From Hyphomicrobiaceae bacterium (GTDB lineage: Bacteria > Pseudomonadota > Alphaproteobacteria > Rhizobiales > Hyphomicrobiaceae), in contig JACKJH010000003.1 in the NCBI GenBank assembly GCA_020638055.1, positions 372,001 to 436,000 of the forward strand: a stretch of 64,000 bases of DNA. Direction: 5' to 3'. The position numbers were made by a program, and so were the translations under genes. Below the pieces are notes generated by a model that worked only from the letters and a program-made list of their open reading frames with translations, ran no database searches and was not told the origin of the DNA. Below, one piece after another: positions 18,034 through 27,376 of this stretch; the stretch's first letter is position 1, and each line of letters begins with the position of its first letter.

Positions 18034-19440
18034 TTACTTTGCCTGTCCTTCCGCCAACGCCGCGAGAATGCGCGCCCAGCTTCGCGCACCTTTCTTGAAG
18101 CTTGTGACATTATATTTTTCGTTGGGTGAATGGATCCGGTCGTCTTCGACACCAAAGCCAACCATCAGGCTGTCCATCCCAAGTGCGTCCTTGAATGAGG
18201 TAACGATTGGGATCGAGGCGCCACACCCCATCAAGACCGTGGGCCGGCCCCACTCTTCCTCAAGCGCTCCCGCGGCAAGCCTCATCGCAGGCATTGCAGT
18301 GTTGAAACCAATCGCAGCCGAGCCATGCGAGCCGATGAACTCGACGGAACAGTCGGCCGGAATCCGTTGCGTGATGAAGTCATGGATGGCGGCGATTACA
18401 CGGTTTGGCTCCTGGCCCGGCACCAGCCGGCACGTTATCTTGGCGGAAGCCTCCGACGGGATCACGGTCTTGAAACCCGCGCCCTGGTAACCGCCGCTAA
18501 TACCATTGAACTCCAGCGTCGGCCGCGACCACAATTGCTCGATGAAGCTGTAGCGGGATTCTCCGGCGGCAACCGATAGCCCGACCGCGCCGAGCATGTC
18601 GGGCGCTGTTTCGGCAAGTTTGCGCCATTGTTTGACCTGTGCCGCGCTTGGCTTGACAATGCCTTCGTAGAAGCCAGGGATGGTGATGCGCCCGTTTGGA
18701 GCGTGTATGTCGCCCAGGATTGAAGTCAGGACCCGGATTGGGTTAATGGCAGGTCCTCCGTACATGCCGGAGTGAAGGTCACGGTCGGGCCCCTTGATTA
18801 CAACTTCGGTTCCCGCCAGGCCACGCAGCATCGTCGTGATTGCGGGCGTGTCCTTGTCCCACTGGCCCGTATCACACACGAGCACGATATCGGCCTTGAT
18901 CTCCTTGCCGCTCTTTTTCAGGAAGGCGGGAAGTGATGGCGACCCACATTCCTCCTCGCCTTCAATCATCACCGAAACGGCAATCGGCAGTTCGCCCGCA
19001 ACCTGTTTCCAGGCCCTCGCTGCCTCAAAGAACGTCATCAACTGGCCCTTGTTGTCCTCCGCACCGCGCGCAACGATCACCTTGCCATTGGCCTTGTCCG
19101 AGGCGATGCGCGGTTCGAACGGCGGCGACTTCCAAAGCTCCAGCGGATCGGGAGGTTGCACGTCGTAATGGCCGTAAAACAGCACATGCGGCATGCCTTT
19201 GGGCACGCTTTTGCGGTCGTGCGCGACCACCATGGGATGGCCCTTGGTGGGATGGATGGATGCTGTAAAACCGATGTCTTGCAACTGGGACGCGCACCAA
19301 TCGGCAGCCCGTTTGCAATCGTCCTTGTGGGTCGGGTCAGTCGAAATGCTCGGTATGCGCAGAAAATCGAAAAGACGCGACATGGCGTCCTGCTCGTTGG
19401 CTTTGAGCGTCTTGAGGACCTGGGGCAGGGGCTGGTTCAT
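18034..19440 (-). CDS. M20 family dipeptidase / peptidase
   Basis: The product has 468 residues, cytoplasmic. M20 metallopeptidases use two zinc ions to cleave dipeptides or related amides. Metal ligands are visible in VLFYGHYDVQPPDP (His and Asp), ARGAEDNKGQ (bridging Asp), MIEGEEECGSPS (Glu pair) and VLVCDTGQWD. The inserted dimerisation domain is at about 195-355. The length and the VQP motif fit the dipeptidase/DapE-ArgE branch that includes carnosinases; the substrate cannot be set. The gene diverges from the PPDK gene with a spacer of about 470 bp. Confidence 0.92.
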   Translation of the reverse strand: MNQPLPQVLKTLKANEQDAMSRLFDFLRIPSISTDPTHKDDCKRAADWCASQLQDIGFTASIHPTKGHPMVVAHDRKSVPKGMPHVLFYGHYDVQPPDPLELWKSPPFEPRIASDKANGKVIVARGAEDNKGQLMTFFEAARAWKQVAGELPIAVSVMIEGEEECGSPSLPAFLKKSGKEIKADIVLVCDTGQWDKDTPAITTMLRGLAGTEVVIKGPDRDLHSGMYGGPAINPIRVLTSILGDIHAPNGRITIPGFYEGIVKPSAAQVKQWRKLAETAPDMLGAVGLSVAAGESRYSFIEQLWSRPTLEFNGISGGYQGAGFKTVIPSEASAKITCRLVPGQEPNRVIAAIHDFITQRIPADCSVEFIGSHGSAAIGFNTAMPAMRLAAGALEEEWGRPTVLMGCGASIPIVTSFKDALGMDSLMVGFGVEDDRIHSPNEKYNVTSFKKGARSWARILAALAEGQAK

Positions 19441-19906
19441 TTCTGGATGATGCTTCTCGGTTGGCCGGATTGGCGTGGCTTGGAAGGTATTGGTCTAGTG
19501 ATCTGGACTTATGCACGCGTCACGCTGGATTTGTGAAGCCGCATGGCGCTCTAAAATGTCGCTCAAGATTGCAGCGGAGTGTTGGAGCGGTTTTGGAGAA
19601 TGTTTAGCTGAAGAGTGACGCGGTTCAGCCTGAAAAAACTCCTCAAGATCAAATATTTCGAGGTTGCAGGCAATCTCCCGCAAAGTGAACTGGCTCAAAA
19701 TCCGGGCGCCAAACACGCGCAGTCGACCTCTTGCCAAGGCTTTTCGCGACAGCTCCGGGCATTCTCCCGTCTGCCGGTCTCTTTCATCAAGGCTTTCGAT
19801 TGCGCCGCTCAACTGCTATTGCGGGCCTCGTCGGATAGGCCAACGCGCGGGAGAACCGCAGCCGCCTGTCTTTCCCGGGCAAACCAAACGGCAAATCGAG
19901 GTTCTT
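19441..19906. other. divergent intergenic region upstream of the PPDK gene
   Basis: It lies between the divergent peptidase and PPDK genes. The PPDK frame is open for 81 codons upstream of its start, and a 105-codon ORF exists on the minus strand, but neither has family features. It should hold promoters for both genes; none is clear. Confidence 0.4.
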
Positions 19907-22615
19907 ATGCCGGTAAGCAAACAGGTCTATCTTTTCGGCACCAGCGCGACCGACGGGCGCGCTGAACTTGTAGACCTGCTCGGTGGCAAGGGCGCCAATC
20001 TGGCCGAAATGGCGCTGATGGGCCTTCCCGTACCGCCGGGATTCACGATTACGACAGAGGTCTGCAACGCCTACTACGACAATGGGCGCACCTTGCCCGA
20101 TAGTTTGCGAGCCGACGTTGAGGCAGCATTGCTGGAAATCGGCGCCAAAGCTGGCCGCCGGTTCGGCGATAAGGACAATCCACTGCTGGTCTCCGTCCGT
20201 TCGGGCAGCCGCGCCTCCATGCCTGGCATGATGGACACGATCCTCGACCTCGGCCTCAACGACGAAACGGTTGTAGGCCTTGCGCGCCACGCCGACGATG
20301 AGCGGTTTGCCTATGACAGCTACCGGCGTTTCATTCAGATGTATTCCGATGTGGTCCTTGGCGTCGATCACGGGTTGTTCGAGGATATTCTGGAAAATTT
20401 CAAGAACCTGAATGGCCTTTCGCTCGACACGGACCTCTCCGCCGACCATTGGAAGGAGATCGTCGACGAGTTCAAAGAGGCTGTTACAACCGAACTTGAT
20501 GAACCATTTCCCCAGGATACTGGCGCCCAGCTTTGGGGCGCGATCGGTGCGGTGTTCGGTTCCTGGGATAATGCACGCGCCAAGATATACAGGCGTTTGC
20601 ACAACATTCCCGACGACTGGGGCACCGCGGTCAATGTGCAGGCCATGGTGTTTGGCAACATGGGCGAGACATCCGCGACAGGTGTCGCCTTCACCCGCAA
20701 CCCATCCACCGGCGAAAAGGCGATTTTCGGCGAATACCTCATCAATGCGCAGGGCGAAGACGTCGTCGCAGGCATACGTACGCCCCAGCCCCTGGCCAAG
20801 ACAGATCCCGACGCAGTCGACCAATCTGAAACCTTGATGAGCAATGAAGGCACATCGCTGCAAGAAGCAATGCCGCATGCGTTCGAAGAACTTGCACGCG
20901 TGTTCGAGATGCTGGAACGGCATTATCGTGACATGCAGGATATCGAATTCACGATCGAGCGTGGCCATCTCTGGATGTTGCAGACCCGCGCTGGAAAACG
21001 CACCGTTGAAGCCGGCCTGAAGATCGCCATCGACATGGCCAACGAGGGTGTGCTGAGCAGACCGGAAGCACTGCTGCGCATCGATCCTGCTGGGCTCGAC
21101 CATCTTTTGCATCCCACGATCGATCCAGATGCAACAAAGGATCTCTTGACCAGAGGTTTGCCTGCCTCGCCCGGAGCCGCATCCGGCGAGATCGTATTGA
21201 CCGCTGATGCCGCCGAGGAAGCCAACGCGCAAGGGCGTTCAGTCATTCTGGTGCGTTCCGAAACAAGTCCGGAAGACATCCACGGTATGCACGCAGCGGT
21301 TGGGATCTTGACGGCGCGCGGCGGCATGACGAGCCACGCTGCGGTGGTGGCGCGCGGCATGGGCCGGCCGTGCGTTTCAGGTGCCAGTGCCTTGCGTATC
21401 GATTTGGCCGCGCAAACCCTCATTATCGGCCACGAGACGTTCAAGGCCGGCGACATCATCACCATAGATGGTGGAACCGGCGAAGTGATCCGGGGCCGCG
21501 TGCCCATGCGCCAACCCGAATTGTCGGGGGCTTTTGGAACGTTGATGGAGTGGGCCGACGCGTATCGCCGCCTTGGGGTGCGCGCCAATGCAGACACGCC
21601 CAGAGACGCACAGCAGGCACGGGACTTTGGCGCCGAAGGCATCGGGCTCTGCCGCACCGAGCACATGTTCTTCGAAGTGGAACGCATACTTGCTGTGCGT
21701 GAAATGATTCTGGCATCCACCGAACAAGGTCGCCGCGCAGCGCTACAGAAATTGCTTCCCATGCAGCGTGACGATTTCATCAAGCTTTTCGAGATCATGG
21801 CCGGCAAACCGGTCACGATTAGGCTGCTTGATCCGCCGTTGCACGAGTTCCTGCCGCATCAGGTTCATGAGCAGGAAGCCGTGGCGAAGGAGTTGGGCAT
21901 AGATGTTACCGCCATCCGCCGCCGGGTGGTGGAACTCTCCGAAGTCAATCCAATGCTCGGGTTTCGCGGTTGCCGAATCGCAATACTCTATCCCGAGATC
22001 GTCGAGATGCAGTCACGCGCCATTTTCGAAGCTGCATTGGAAGCCGGTCGTAGAAGCGGGCAGCCCGTCACACCCGAGGTCATGCTGCCGCTCGTCATTG
22101 ATCGGCAGGAATTTGATCTGGTCGCTGCCGTCATTCGCGACACGGCCGCCGATGTGGCTAGGGAGCAGGGCGCGAGCGTCGACTTCCAAATTGGCACCAT
22201 GGTCGAGTTTCCGCGAGCGGTATTAAAGGCCGGAGAGATCGCGGCGGGAGAAAACGGCGCAGCGTTCTTCTCATTTGGAACCAATGATCTGACCCAAACC
22301 ACGATGGGGCTAAGTCGCGATGATGCAGCGCCGATCCTTGCAAGCTATTCAGCCCATGGCATCTTTGCCGCGGACCCGTTCATAACCATCGACCTTGAAG
22401 GCGTTGGAGAATTGATCAAGATCGGTGTCGAGAGGGGGCGCAAGGTTAAAAATGACCTTAAGATCGGCATTTGCGGAGAACATGGCGGCGATCCCAAATC
22501 GGTTCGGTTCTGCCATGAGACAGGTCTCACATACGTATCGTGTTCACCTTTCAGGGTTCCCATTGCAAGACTGGCTGCTGCTCAGGCAGTGTTGCTGGAG
22601 GAAATGCAAACCTGA
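19907..22615 (+). CDS. ppdK: pyruvate, phosphate dikinase
   Basis: The product has 902 residues from the ATG at 19907, where similarity begins (VYLFGTSATDGRAELVDLLG). The enzyme interconverts pyruvate, ATP and phosphate with PEP, AMP and pyrophosphate. The N-terminal nucleotide-binding domain has GGKGANLAEMALMGLPVPPG. The central phosphohistidine motif GGMTSHAAVVARGMGRPC is at about residue 475 with the catalytic His. The C-terminal PEP-binding TIM barrel has GLCRTEHMFF, FGTNDLTQTTMG and GICGEHGGDP. The length is typical. It acts in gluconeogenesis or pyrophosphate-linked glycolysis. It is a single gene with no regulatory PDRP neighbour. Confidence 0.97.
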   Translation: MPVSKQVYLFGTSATDGRAELVDLLGGKGANLAEMALMGLPVPPGFTITTEVCNAYYDNGRTLPDSLRADVEAALLEIGAKAGRRFGDKDNPLLVSVRSGSRASMPGMMDTILDLGLNDETVVGLARHADDERFAYDSYRRFIQMYSDVVLGVDHGLFEDILENFKNLNGLSLDTDLSADHWKEIVDEFKEAVTTELDEPFPQDTGAQLWGAIGAVFGSWDNARAKIYRRLHNIPDDWGTAVNVQAMVFGNMGETSATGVAFTRNPSTGEKAIFGEYLINAQGEDVVAGIRTPQPLAKTDPDAVDQSETLMSNEGTSLQEAMPHAFEELARVFEMLERHYRDMQDIEFTIERGHLWMLQTRAGKRTVEAGLKIAIDMANEGVLSRPEALLRIDPAGLDHLLHPTIDPDATKDLLTRGLPASPGAASGEIVLTADAAEEANAQGRSVILVRSETSPEDIHGMHAAVGILTARGGMTSHAAVVARGMGRPCVSGASALRIDLAAQTLIIGHETFKAGDIITIDGGTGEVIRGRVPMRQPELSGAFGTLMEWADAYRRLGVRANADTPRDAQQARDFGAEGIGLCRTEHMFFEVERILAVREMILASTEQGRRAALQKLLPMQRDDFIKLFEIMAGKPVTIRLLDPPLHEFLPHQVHEQEAVAKELGIDVTAIRRRVVELSEVNPMLGFRGCRIAILYPEIVEMQSRAIFEAALEAGRRSGQPVTPEVMLPLVIDRQEFDLVAAVIRDTAADVAREQGASVDFQIGTMVEFPRAVLKAGEIAAGENGAAFFSFGTNDLTQTTMGLSRDDAAPILASYSAHGIFAADPFITIDLEGVGELIKIGVERGRKVKNDLKIGICGEHGGDPKSVRFCHETGLTYVSCSPFRVPIARLAAAQAVLLEEMQT

Positions 22616-22793
22616 ACAGTGGCAATTTGATTTGCGCCGCTGCACGCCAGCCTCGAATGTCGATTTACCGTGAGCCTGAGCAGATGAACTCTACTACGAT
22701 TGCCGGCACGCTACGCATGGATGGGCCTGGTAGGCTTTACCGGCAACCCTTGCTCCTGTCTATTATAGTGGCCCGGCTTCGGGAGATGCCTGC

Positions 22794-24239
22794 TTGATCC
22801 AGCTTCGTCCCATCATTTTCGTTGTCGGCTTGATGCTGTGCACCATTGCTGCCGCGATGGTTCTCCCCGCCGTCGTGGACGTTGCCGATGGGCATGCGGA
22901 CTGGAAGATTTTTTTCGGTGCAGCGGTCCTGACGTTTTTCATTGGCGGGCTGATGGTGCTCGTGGCTTACGATGATTCGCCGGTGCAACTTGGTGTGAAG
23001 GAAGGTTTCCTTCTGACGACGGTCTCGTGGATTGCCGTGACGACGGCGGCAGCGGTCCCGTTTAAGCTCCTTGGGCTTGGCTACGCCGACAGTTTCTTTG
23101 AGGCGATGTCGGGCATCACGACAACTGGAGCAACTGTGCTTGTCGGGCTCGATCAGTTGCCGCGTGGTGTCGTTTTCTGGCGAGCGCTTTTGCAGGGTCT
23201 GGGCGGACTGGGCATCATCGTTATGGCGATCTTGATGCTGCCGTTCCTGCGGGTTGGTGGCATGCAGCTCTTCCAGATGGAAAACACCGACAGGTCAGAA
23301 AAGATCATGCCGCGCGTGGTCGAGCTGACAATGCTGATAGCGGCGGTTTATGCCGTATTGCTTGTTGCATGCGCTGTTGTCTACGCCGCCTTGGGCATGA
23401 CCGCATTCGATGCGGTGTGCCATGCGCTGACAACCGTTTCGACGGCGGGTTTTTCCACACACGATGAAAGTTTTGGGTTTTTCCGCTCCCCGGCATTGGA
23501 GTGGGCTGCGGTTGTTTTCATGCTGCTGGGCGCACTGCCTTTCGTTGTTTTCATCAAGATGCTGCACGGCAACCGCGGTGCGCTGTGGCGGGACACTCAG
23601 GTTCAGGGTTTGTTGAGTTTCGTTGTCGTTGTTTCATTGACGTTGGCTGGCTGGCTCGTTCTGACGCGAGACATCAGCGCCAACGAAGCTGTTCGCCATG
23701 CAACCTTCAGCGTCGTCGCCGTCGTCACCACGACAGGCTATGCCGTGACGGACTATACCGCCTGGGGCACGTTCTCAGTGGGTTTGTTCTTTCTTCTCAT
23801 GTTTGTCGGGGGGTGTTCAGGATCCACCACGGGTGGCATCAAGATCTACCGGTTACAGGTCGCTGGAATGTTGACCAGAAGTCACTTCCTGCACCTCATG
23901 AGCCCCAACCGTGTCGTTACCTTGATGTATAACGGCAGGAGGTTGCCAGCGGACGTGCCATTTTCTGTTGTTGCCTTCTTGGCGATCTACATGGCCACGG
24001 TTGGAATTTTCACCGTGCTACTGGCCGCACTTGAACTGGATCTCATCACATCGTTGACGGCGGCGGCGCAGGCTGTCGGCAACGTCGGGCCCGGGCTTGG
24101 CCACATCATCGGTCCCAATGGCAACTATTCAACGCTGCCTTCGGGCGCCAAATGGGTGCTGTCGTTCGCGATGCTACTCGGCCGCTTGGAGTTATTCACC
24201 GTACTGGTGCTGTTCCGTAAGGAGTTCTGGCGCAGTTGA
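22794..24239 (+). CDS. trkH: TrkH-family potassium uptake protein
   Basis: The product has 481 residues from a TTG with GGGAG upstream. TrkH/KtrB proteins form the membrane pore for potassium import. About ten hydrophobic segments make four pore-loop repeats; the filter regions are visible as SGITTTGATV (~105), VSTAGFSTHDES (~218), VTTTGYAVTDY (~312) and GNVGPGLG (~430). The first TrkH helix pair is present, so the gene seems complete. The cytoplasmic partner TrkA is not in the window. It is a monocistronic gene on the + strand after PPDK. Confidence 0.92.
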   Translation: MIQLRPIIFVVGLMLCTIAAAMVLPAVVDVADGHADWKIFFGAAVLTFFIGGLMVLVAYDDSPVQLGVKEGFLLTTVSWIAVTTAAAVPFKLLGLGYADSFFEAMSGITTTGATVLVGLDQLPRGVVFWRALLQGLGGLGIIVMAILMLPFLRVGGMQLFQMENTDRSEKIMPRVVELTMLIAAVYAVLLVACAVVYAALGMTAFDAVCHALTTVSTAGFSTHDESFGFFRSPALEWAAVVFMLLGALPFVVFIKMLHGNRGALWRDTQVQGLLSFVVVVSLTLAGWLVLTRDISANEAVRHATFSVVAVVTTTGYAVTDYTAWGTFSVGLFFLLMFVGGCSGSTTGGIKIYRLQVAGMLTRSHFLHLMSPNRVVTLMYNGRRLPADVPFSVVAFLAIYMATVGIFTVLLAALELDLITSLTAAAQAVGNVGPGLGHIIGPNGNYSTLPSGAKWVLSFAMLLGRLELFTVLVLFRKEFWRS

Positions 24240-24316
24240 TTGGAGCTGTTGATTGCGAGACATCTGCACGGTTGCAGTTGTCAAGACCGGAACACCCTCG
24301 CTGCCATCAACGCCAG

Positions 24317-25525
24317 TCAATGCGGACGCCAGCCATAGACCCAATCGTAGCGCGCCATGAGCAGGCGCGCAGGCGTCACGCGCAATGTGGTATCGCGCGC
24401 CGCAGCCATAGGCCCGTCGAGATGGTAGATGCGGCCGTTTGATTTGGCTGCCGCCACAACCCTGGATGCGCGGTGGCGTCTTGCTTGGGCATAAGCGGTC
24501 AAGGCGCGGCGAATGTCGTTGCGCGATTCTCTAATCCGCCGCCCCAGGATCGCAGCATCCTCAAGCGCCAGCACAGCACCTTGCGCAAGAAAGGGCAGTG
24601 TCGGATGAGCGGCATCGCCAAGAAGTGCGATGTTGCCCTTGTTCCAGCGCGGCACAGGAGGCAGCTCAAATAGCGCCCATTTCTTCCATTGTTCCGGCAC
24701 CGACAGAAGTTGTTTTAAAGGTGCTGCAAACTCGGCTGCGACGTCTGTGATCCAGCTTCGTGGAACCGACGTGCTCCAGTCGTCGCTTGCAATGCTATCC
24801 TTGCGCACGAATATCATGGCGAGGTCCTGCCCGCCGCGAACCGGATAATGCACGACATGGGCACGCGGCGACATCCAGATCGTCGTGGCATTTTGGCCAA
24901 GTTCGGCCGGCACTTTGTTGGCGGGGATCACGGCACGCGCAGCGCTTTTATGAGCAAACGCGAGCGGCAATCCGTCGAACAGGTCGTCGCGCAATTGCGA
25001 TCTTATGCCGTCGGCGGCAACAAGCGCGTGACCCCTGATCGATTTTCCATTGTTGTCTGCGACCGTGACACCTTTCTCATCAGGCTCCACGAAAGTTGGA
25101 CTGAAGCCTGTCGTGATGGTGATGTTCTTGTTGTTTTGAACAGCCTGCAGCAGGGCTTGATGCAGGTCCTGCCGGTGAAGGACCCAATAAGGCGCACCAT
25201 GGCGTGCTTCTATCCAGCCGCCAAGTGGCAGATGGGCAAGGGATGCGCCTGTAGCAGCATTGCGCGCATCAATGTACTCAGGAACACCGGCCAGGGGGGC
25301 GAGTGCATCTTGAATGCTGAGTTCCCCTAGAATGCGCGTACCATTAGGCCCGAGCTGAATACCCGCACCTTCTGGCTCAAAGGTCGTCCTGCGTTCAAGG
25401 ATGTGACAGGAAACATCGCGTTGGGCCATTGCAAGCGCCGCCGCCAGACCACCTATCCCAGCACCCACGATCACAACTTCGGCGTCGGGCGCCTTGCTAT
25501 TGGTTGCCAGGTTTTGCTTCGGCAT
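24317..25525 (-). CDS. FAD-dependent monooxygenase, salicylate hydroxylase-like
   Basis: The product has 402 residues. It is a group A flavoprotein hydroxylase: it uses NAD(P)H and oxygen to hydroxylate a ring substrate. It has the dinucleotide fold VIVGAGIGGLAAALAMAQRD at residues 18-37, the DG motif ALVAADGIRSQLRD at about 167, and the FAD ribityl-binding GDAAHPTLPFLAQGAVLALE near 300. The closest recalled relatives are salicylate 1-monooxygenase-like and UbiH-like enzymes; the substrate is not known. No aromatic degradation genes are adjacent. It converges on trkH. Confidence 0.9.
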   Translation of the reverse strand: MPKQNLATNSKAPDAEVVIVGAGIGGLAAALAMAQRDVSCHILERRTTFEPEGAGIQLGPNGTRILGELSIQDALAPLAGVPEYIDARNAATGASLAHLPLGGWIEARHGAPYWVLHRQDLHQALLQAVQNNKNITITTGFSPTFVEPDEKGVTVADNNGKSIRGHALVAADGIRSQLRDDLFDGLPLAFAHKSAARAVIPANKVPAELGQNATTIWMSPRAHVVHYPVRGGQDLAMIFVRKDSIASDDWSTSVPRSWITDVAAEFAAPLKQLLSVPEQWKKWALFELPPVPRWNKGNIALLGDAAHPTLPFLAQGAVLALEDAAILGRRIRESRNDIRRALTAYAQARRHRASRVVAAAKSNGRIYHLDGPMAAARDTTLRVTPARLLMARYDWVYGWRPH

Positions 25526-25626
25526 GACGGCATCTCGACGGATAGGGACATCAATGCCCGAGCCAATCCAGGGTATGCGATAGGCTGACGTCGTTAAGTC
25601 GAATGGCGCTCTAATCGTACCCGCTG

Positions 25627-25887
25627 TTAGCGCGCGTTGCTGCTCTCAGCTTCTAAAACGACATGGCATTCCGCAGGATCACTCTCTGTGGGCTTCAGGC
25701 GCGGATCATGCACATAAAGGGTCGAGCAGTAGGGACACAGGATCTGTCCGTCTGCGCCCATGTCTAGAAAAACGTGGGGATGATCGTAGGGCGGTCGAGC
25801 GCCCATGCACTGAAATTCCTTCACACCTATGAAGATCTTCTCCACGCCCTTGTCATTGGCGAAGTGTGGGACGACGCTTGAGGCCAT
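25627..25887 (-). CDS. zinc-finger domain protein (zf-CHCC type)
   Basis: The product has 86 residues from the ATG at 25887, with CAGGAG about ten bases upstream. The ORF can be extended 5' through a palindromic repeat, but that part is not genic. Ligands fit a Cys-His-Cys-Cys zinc site: EFQCMGARPPYDHPHVFLDM then ILCPYCSTLYV. This small family is related to the mitochondrial complex I subunit NDUFS6 and is common in alphaproteobacteria. Its role here is unknown. It lies just upstream of, and on the same strand as, the FAD monooxygenase gene. Confidence 0.9.
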   Translation of the reverse strand: MASSVVPHFANDKGVEKIFIGVKEFQCMGARPPYDHPHVFLDMGADGQILCPYCSTLYVHDPRLKPTESDPAECHVVLEAESSNAR

Positions 25888-25924
25888 ACGCAGCCGCTCC
25901 TGAAATGTAATGTCCAATTGCACT

Positions 25925-26027
25925 GGAGCATTTTCCGACGAAGTGGATACCGGTTCGTCGTAGAAAACGCGACCAAACAAGAAGCTAGAGCGCTGATCTG
26001 ATTCCATCGGATCGAAAAGCGCTCTAG
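25925..26027. repeat. CTAG-bounded palindromic mosaic, modules A-B
   Basis: A module A followed by a module B, joined at CTAG, about 40 bp upstream of the zinc-finger protein start. The left end reads CTGGAG, a decayed CTAGAG. Confidence 0.9.
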
Positions 26028-26097
26028 ACCATAGCCCCGCTCAATCGGAAATGGTAGGGGAGGCCGGTTGACTATCGTCGAACACTGGAAGGTCGCC

Positions 26098-26223
26098 AGA
26101 GCATTTTCCGACGAAGTGGATACCGGTTCGTCGCAGAAAATGCGACCAAACAAGAAGCTACAGCATTTTCCGACGAAGTGGATGCCGGTTCGTCGAAGAA
26201 AATGCGACCCAACAAGAAGCTAG
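26098..26223. repeat. CTAG-bounded palindromic mosaic, two A modules
   Basis: Two A modules in direct tandem with a 63-bp period, ending in CTAG. The junction between them reads AAGCTACAGCA, a one-base variant of CTAGAGCA. Confidence 0.9.
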
Positions 26224-26302
26224 TGTACGCCGGATTGGCTTAAACTGTGAGGCTGCTCCAGGGAGCTGGGACCCAGGGACGCAACGGCTGGAACTAGAGT
26301 CC

Positions 26303-26368
26303 CTAGTGTTCTGGATCAAACGTTTGATTCCCGGGCGAAGGTCGTCAAACGATCGTGAATCCAGAACA
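26303..26368. repeat. CTAG-starting palindrome, element D
   Basis: CTAG is followed by arms TGTTCTGGATCAAACG and CGATCGTGAATCCAGAACA, which pair imperfectly around a GC-rich loop (TCCCGGGCGAAGG). Only one copy is in this window. Layout and end sequence resemble the other elements. Confidence 0.75.
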
Positions 26369-26383
26369 CAAACAATGAGAATG

Positions 26384-26447
26384 CTAGGGTTCCGGGCTGA
26401 CGCGTCGGGGCCCGACAGGGAACCAAGCGTCAGAGTCGGAACACTAG
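26384..26447. repeat. 64-bp CTAG-bounded element C, copy 2
   Basis: Near-identical to 11615-11678, including the same length and CTAG at both ends. It ends 13 bp before the GTG start of the alpha/beta hydrolase gene, so it may form part of that gene's leader. Confidence 0.9.
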
Positions 26448-26460
26448 AAAGGTGGTATAG

Positions 26461-27216
26461 GTGCCAAGCTTCATGTCCCAGGCAGTGGAACTGTCATACA
26501 TGGATGAAGGGAAGGGCCAGCCAGTCCTGCTTATTCACGGTTTTGCGTCAAACGTGCAGGTCAACTGGGTTTCAACGCTATGGGTCAGGTTCCTGCGCGA
26601 AAAAGGCTACCGTGTCATTGCCATCGACAACCGTGGGCATGGTCAGAGCGAAAAACTCTACCGCCTTGAGGACTATGGAGCCCCGCTGATGGCCGAGGAT
26701 GCGCGCCGCTTGCTCGATCATCTCGGCATCGACCAAGCCTGCGTGATGGGATATTCGATGGGCGCCCGCATAACGGCATTTCTGGCTTTGGCGCATCCCG
26801 ATCGGGTCAAGGCGGCAGTGTTCGGCGGTCTTGGCTATAACATGGTTCGTGGCATGGCTGGCACCGGCCCGGTCGCAGCAGCCCTGGAAGCTCCGTCGAT
26901 AGAAGACGTCACCAACGATACGGCGCGAACATTCCGGGCCTTTGCAGAGCAGACAAAAAGCGACCTCAAAGCGCTGGCGGCTTGCATCCGCTCATCACGG
27001 GATCGTTTGTCGGTTGACGACGTGGCACGTATATCGTGTCCCGTCCTGGTCGCTGTCGGTGAAACCGATGTTGTCGGAGGTTCGGCAGAAAAACTGGCCG
27101 AACTCATTCCCGGCGCGCACGCGCTGACAATTCCGGGCCGCGATCACATGAAAGCTGTCGGAGACAAAGCATATAAGGAAGGCGTTGCGGCTTTTCTTGC
27201 GGAGGTTTGCAGCTAG
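26461..27216 (+). CDS. alpha/beta hydrolase
   Basis: The product has 251 residues from a GTG. It is a compact alpha/beta hydrolase with oxyanion motif LLIHGFASN at about residue 23, nucleophile elbow GYSMGA at about 99 (Ser), a late acid in VAVGETDVVGG and catalytic His in GRDHMKAV. Likely an esterase or related hydrolase; the substrate is unknown. The stop codon TAG (27214-27216) lies inside the CTAG that begins a palindromic array, so the element sets the end of the protein. The final VAAFLAEVCS fits a normal family C-terminus. Confidence 0.92.
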   Translation: MPSFMSQAVELSYMDEGKGQPVLLIHGFASNVQVNWVSTLWVRFLREKGYRVIAIDNRGHGQSEKLYRLEDYGAPLMAEDARRLLDHLGIDQACVMGYSMGARITAFLALAHPDRVKAAVFGGLGYNMVRGMAGTGPVAAALEAPSIEDVTNDTARTFRAFAEQTKSDLKALAACIRSSRDRLSVDDVARISCPVLVAVGETDVVGGSAEKLAELIPGAHALTIPGRDHMKAVGDKAYKEGVAAFLAEVCS

Positions 27217-27376
27217 AGCGTTTTCCGACGAAGTGGCCACCGGTTCGTCGCAGAAAAAGCGACCAAACCAAAAAGCTAGCATTTTCCGACGAAGTGGCCG
27301 CCGGTTCGTCGCAGAAAATGCGACCAAACAAGAAACTAGAGCGCCGATCCGATTCCATCTGATCGGAATGCGCTCT
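27213..27376. repeat. CTAG-bounded palindromic mosaic, modules A-A-B
   Basis: Two A modules and a B module follow directly from the stop codon of the alpha/beta hydrolase gene. The first A has a GCGTTTTCC variant arm and the B module has a T for G in its right arm (ATCTGATC). Confidence 0.9.

Larger units (their letters stand above)
26028..26460. other. repeat-rich divergent intergenic region
   Basis: Of about 430 bp, more than half is made of palindromic elements: A-A at 26098-26223, element D at 26303-26368 and element C at 26384-26447. The rest shows no gene. The promoter of the alpha/beta hydrolase gene must lie in or between these elements. Confidence 0.6.

Noticed and set aside
19495..19812. 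105-codon minus-strand ORF upstream of PPDK
   Set aside because: No family features; it overlaps the probable PPDK promoter region and has no supporting context.
25888..26007. N-terminal extension of the zinc-finger protein
   Set aside because: Encoded largely by A and B repeat modules; the ATG at 25887 starts the family region.
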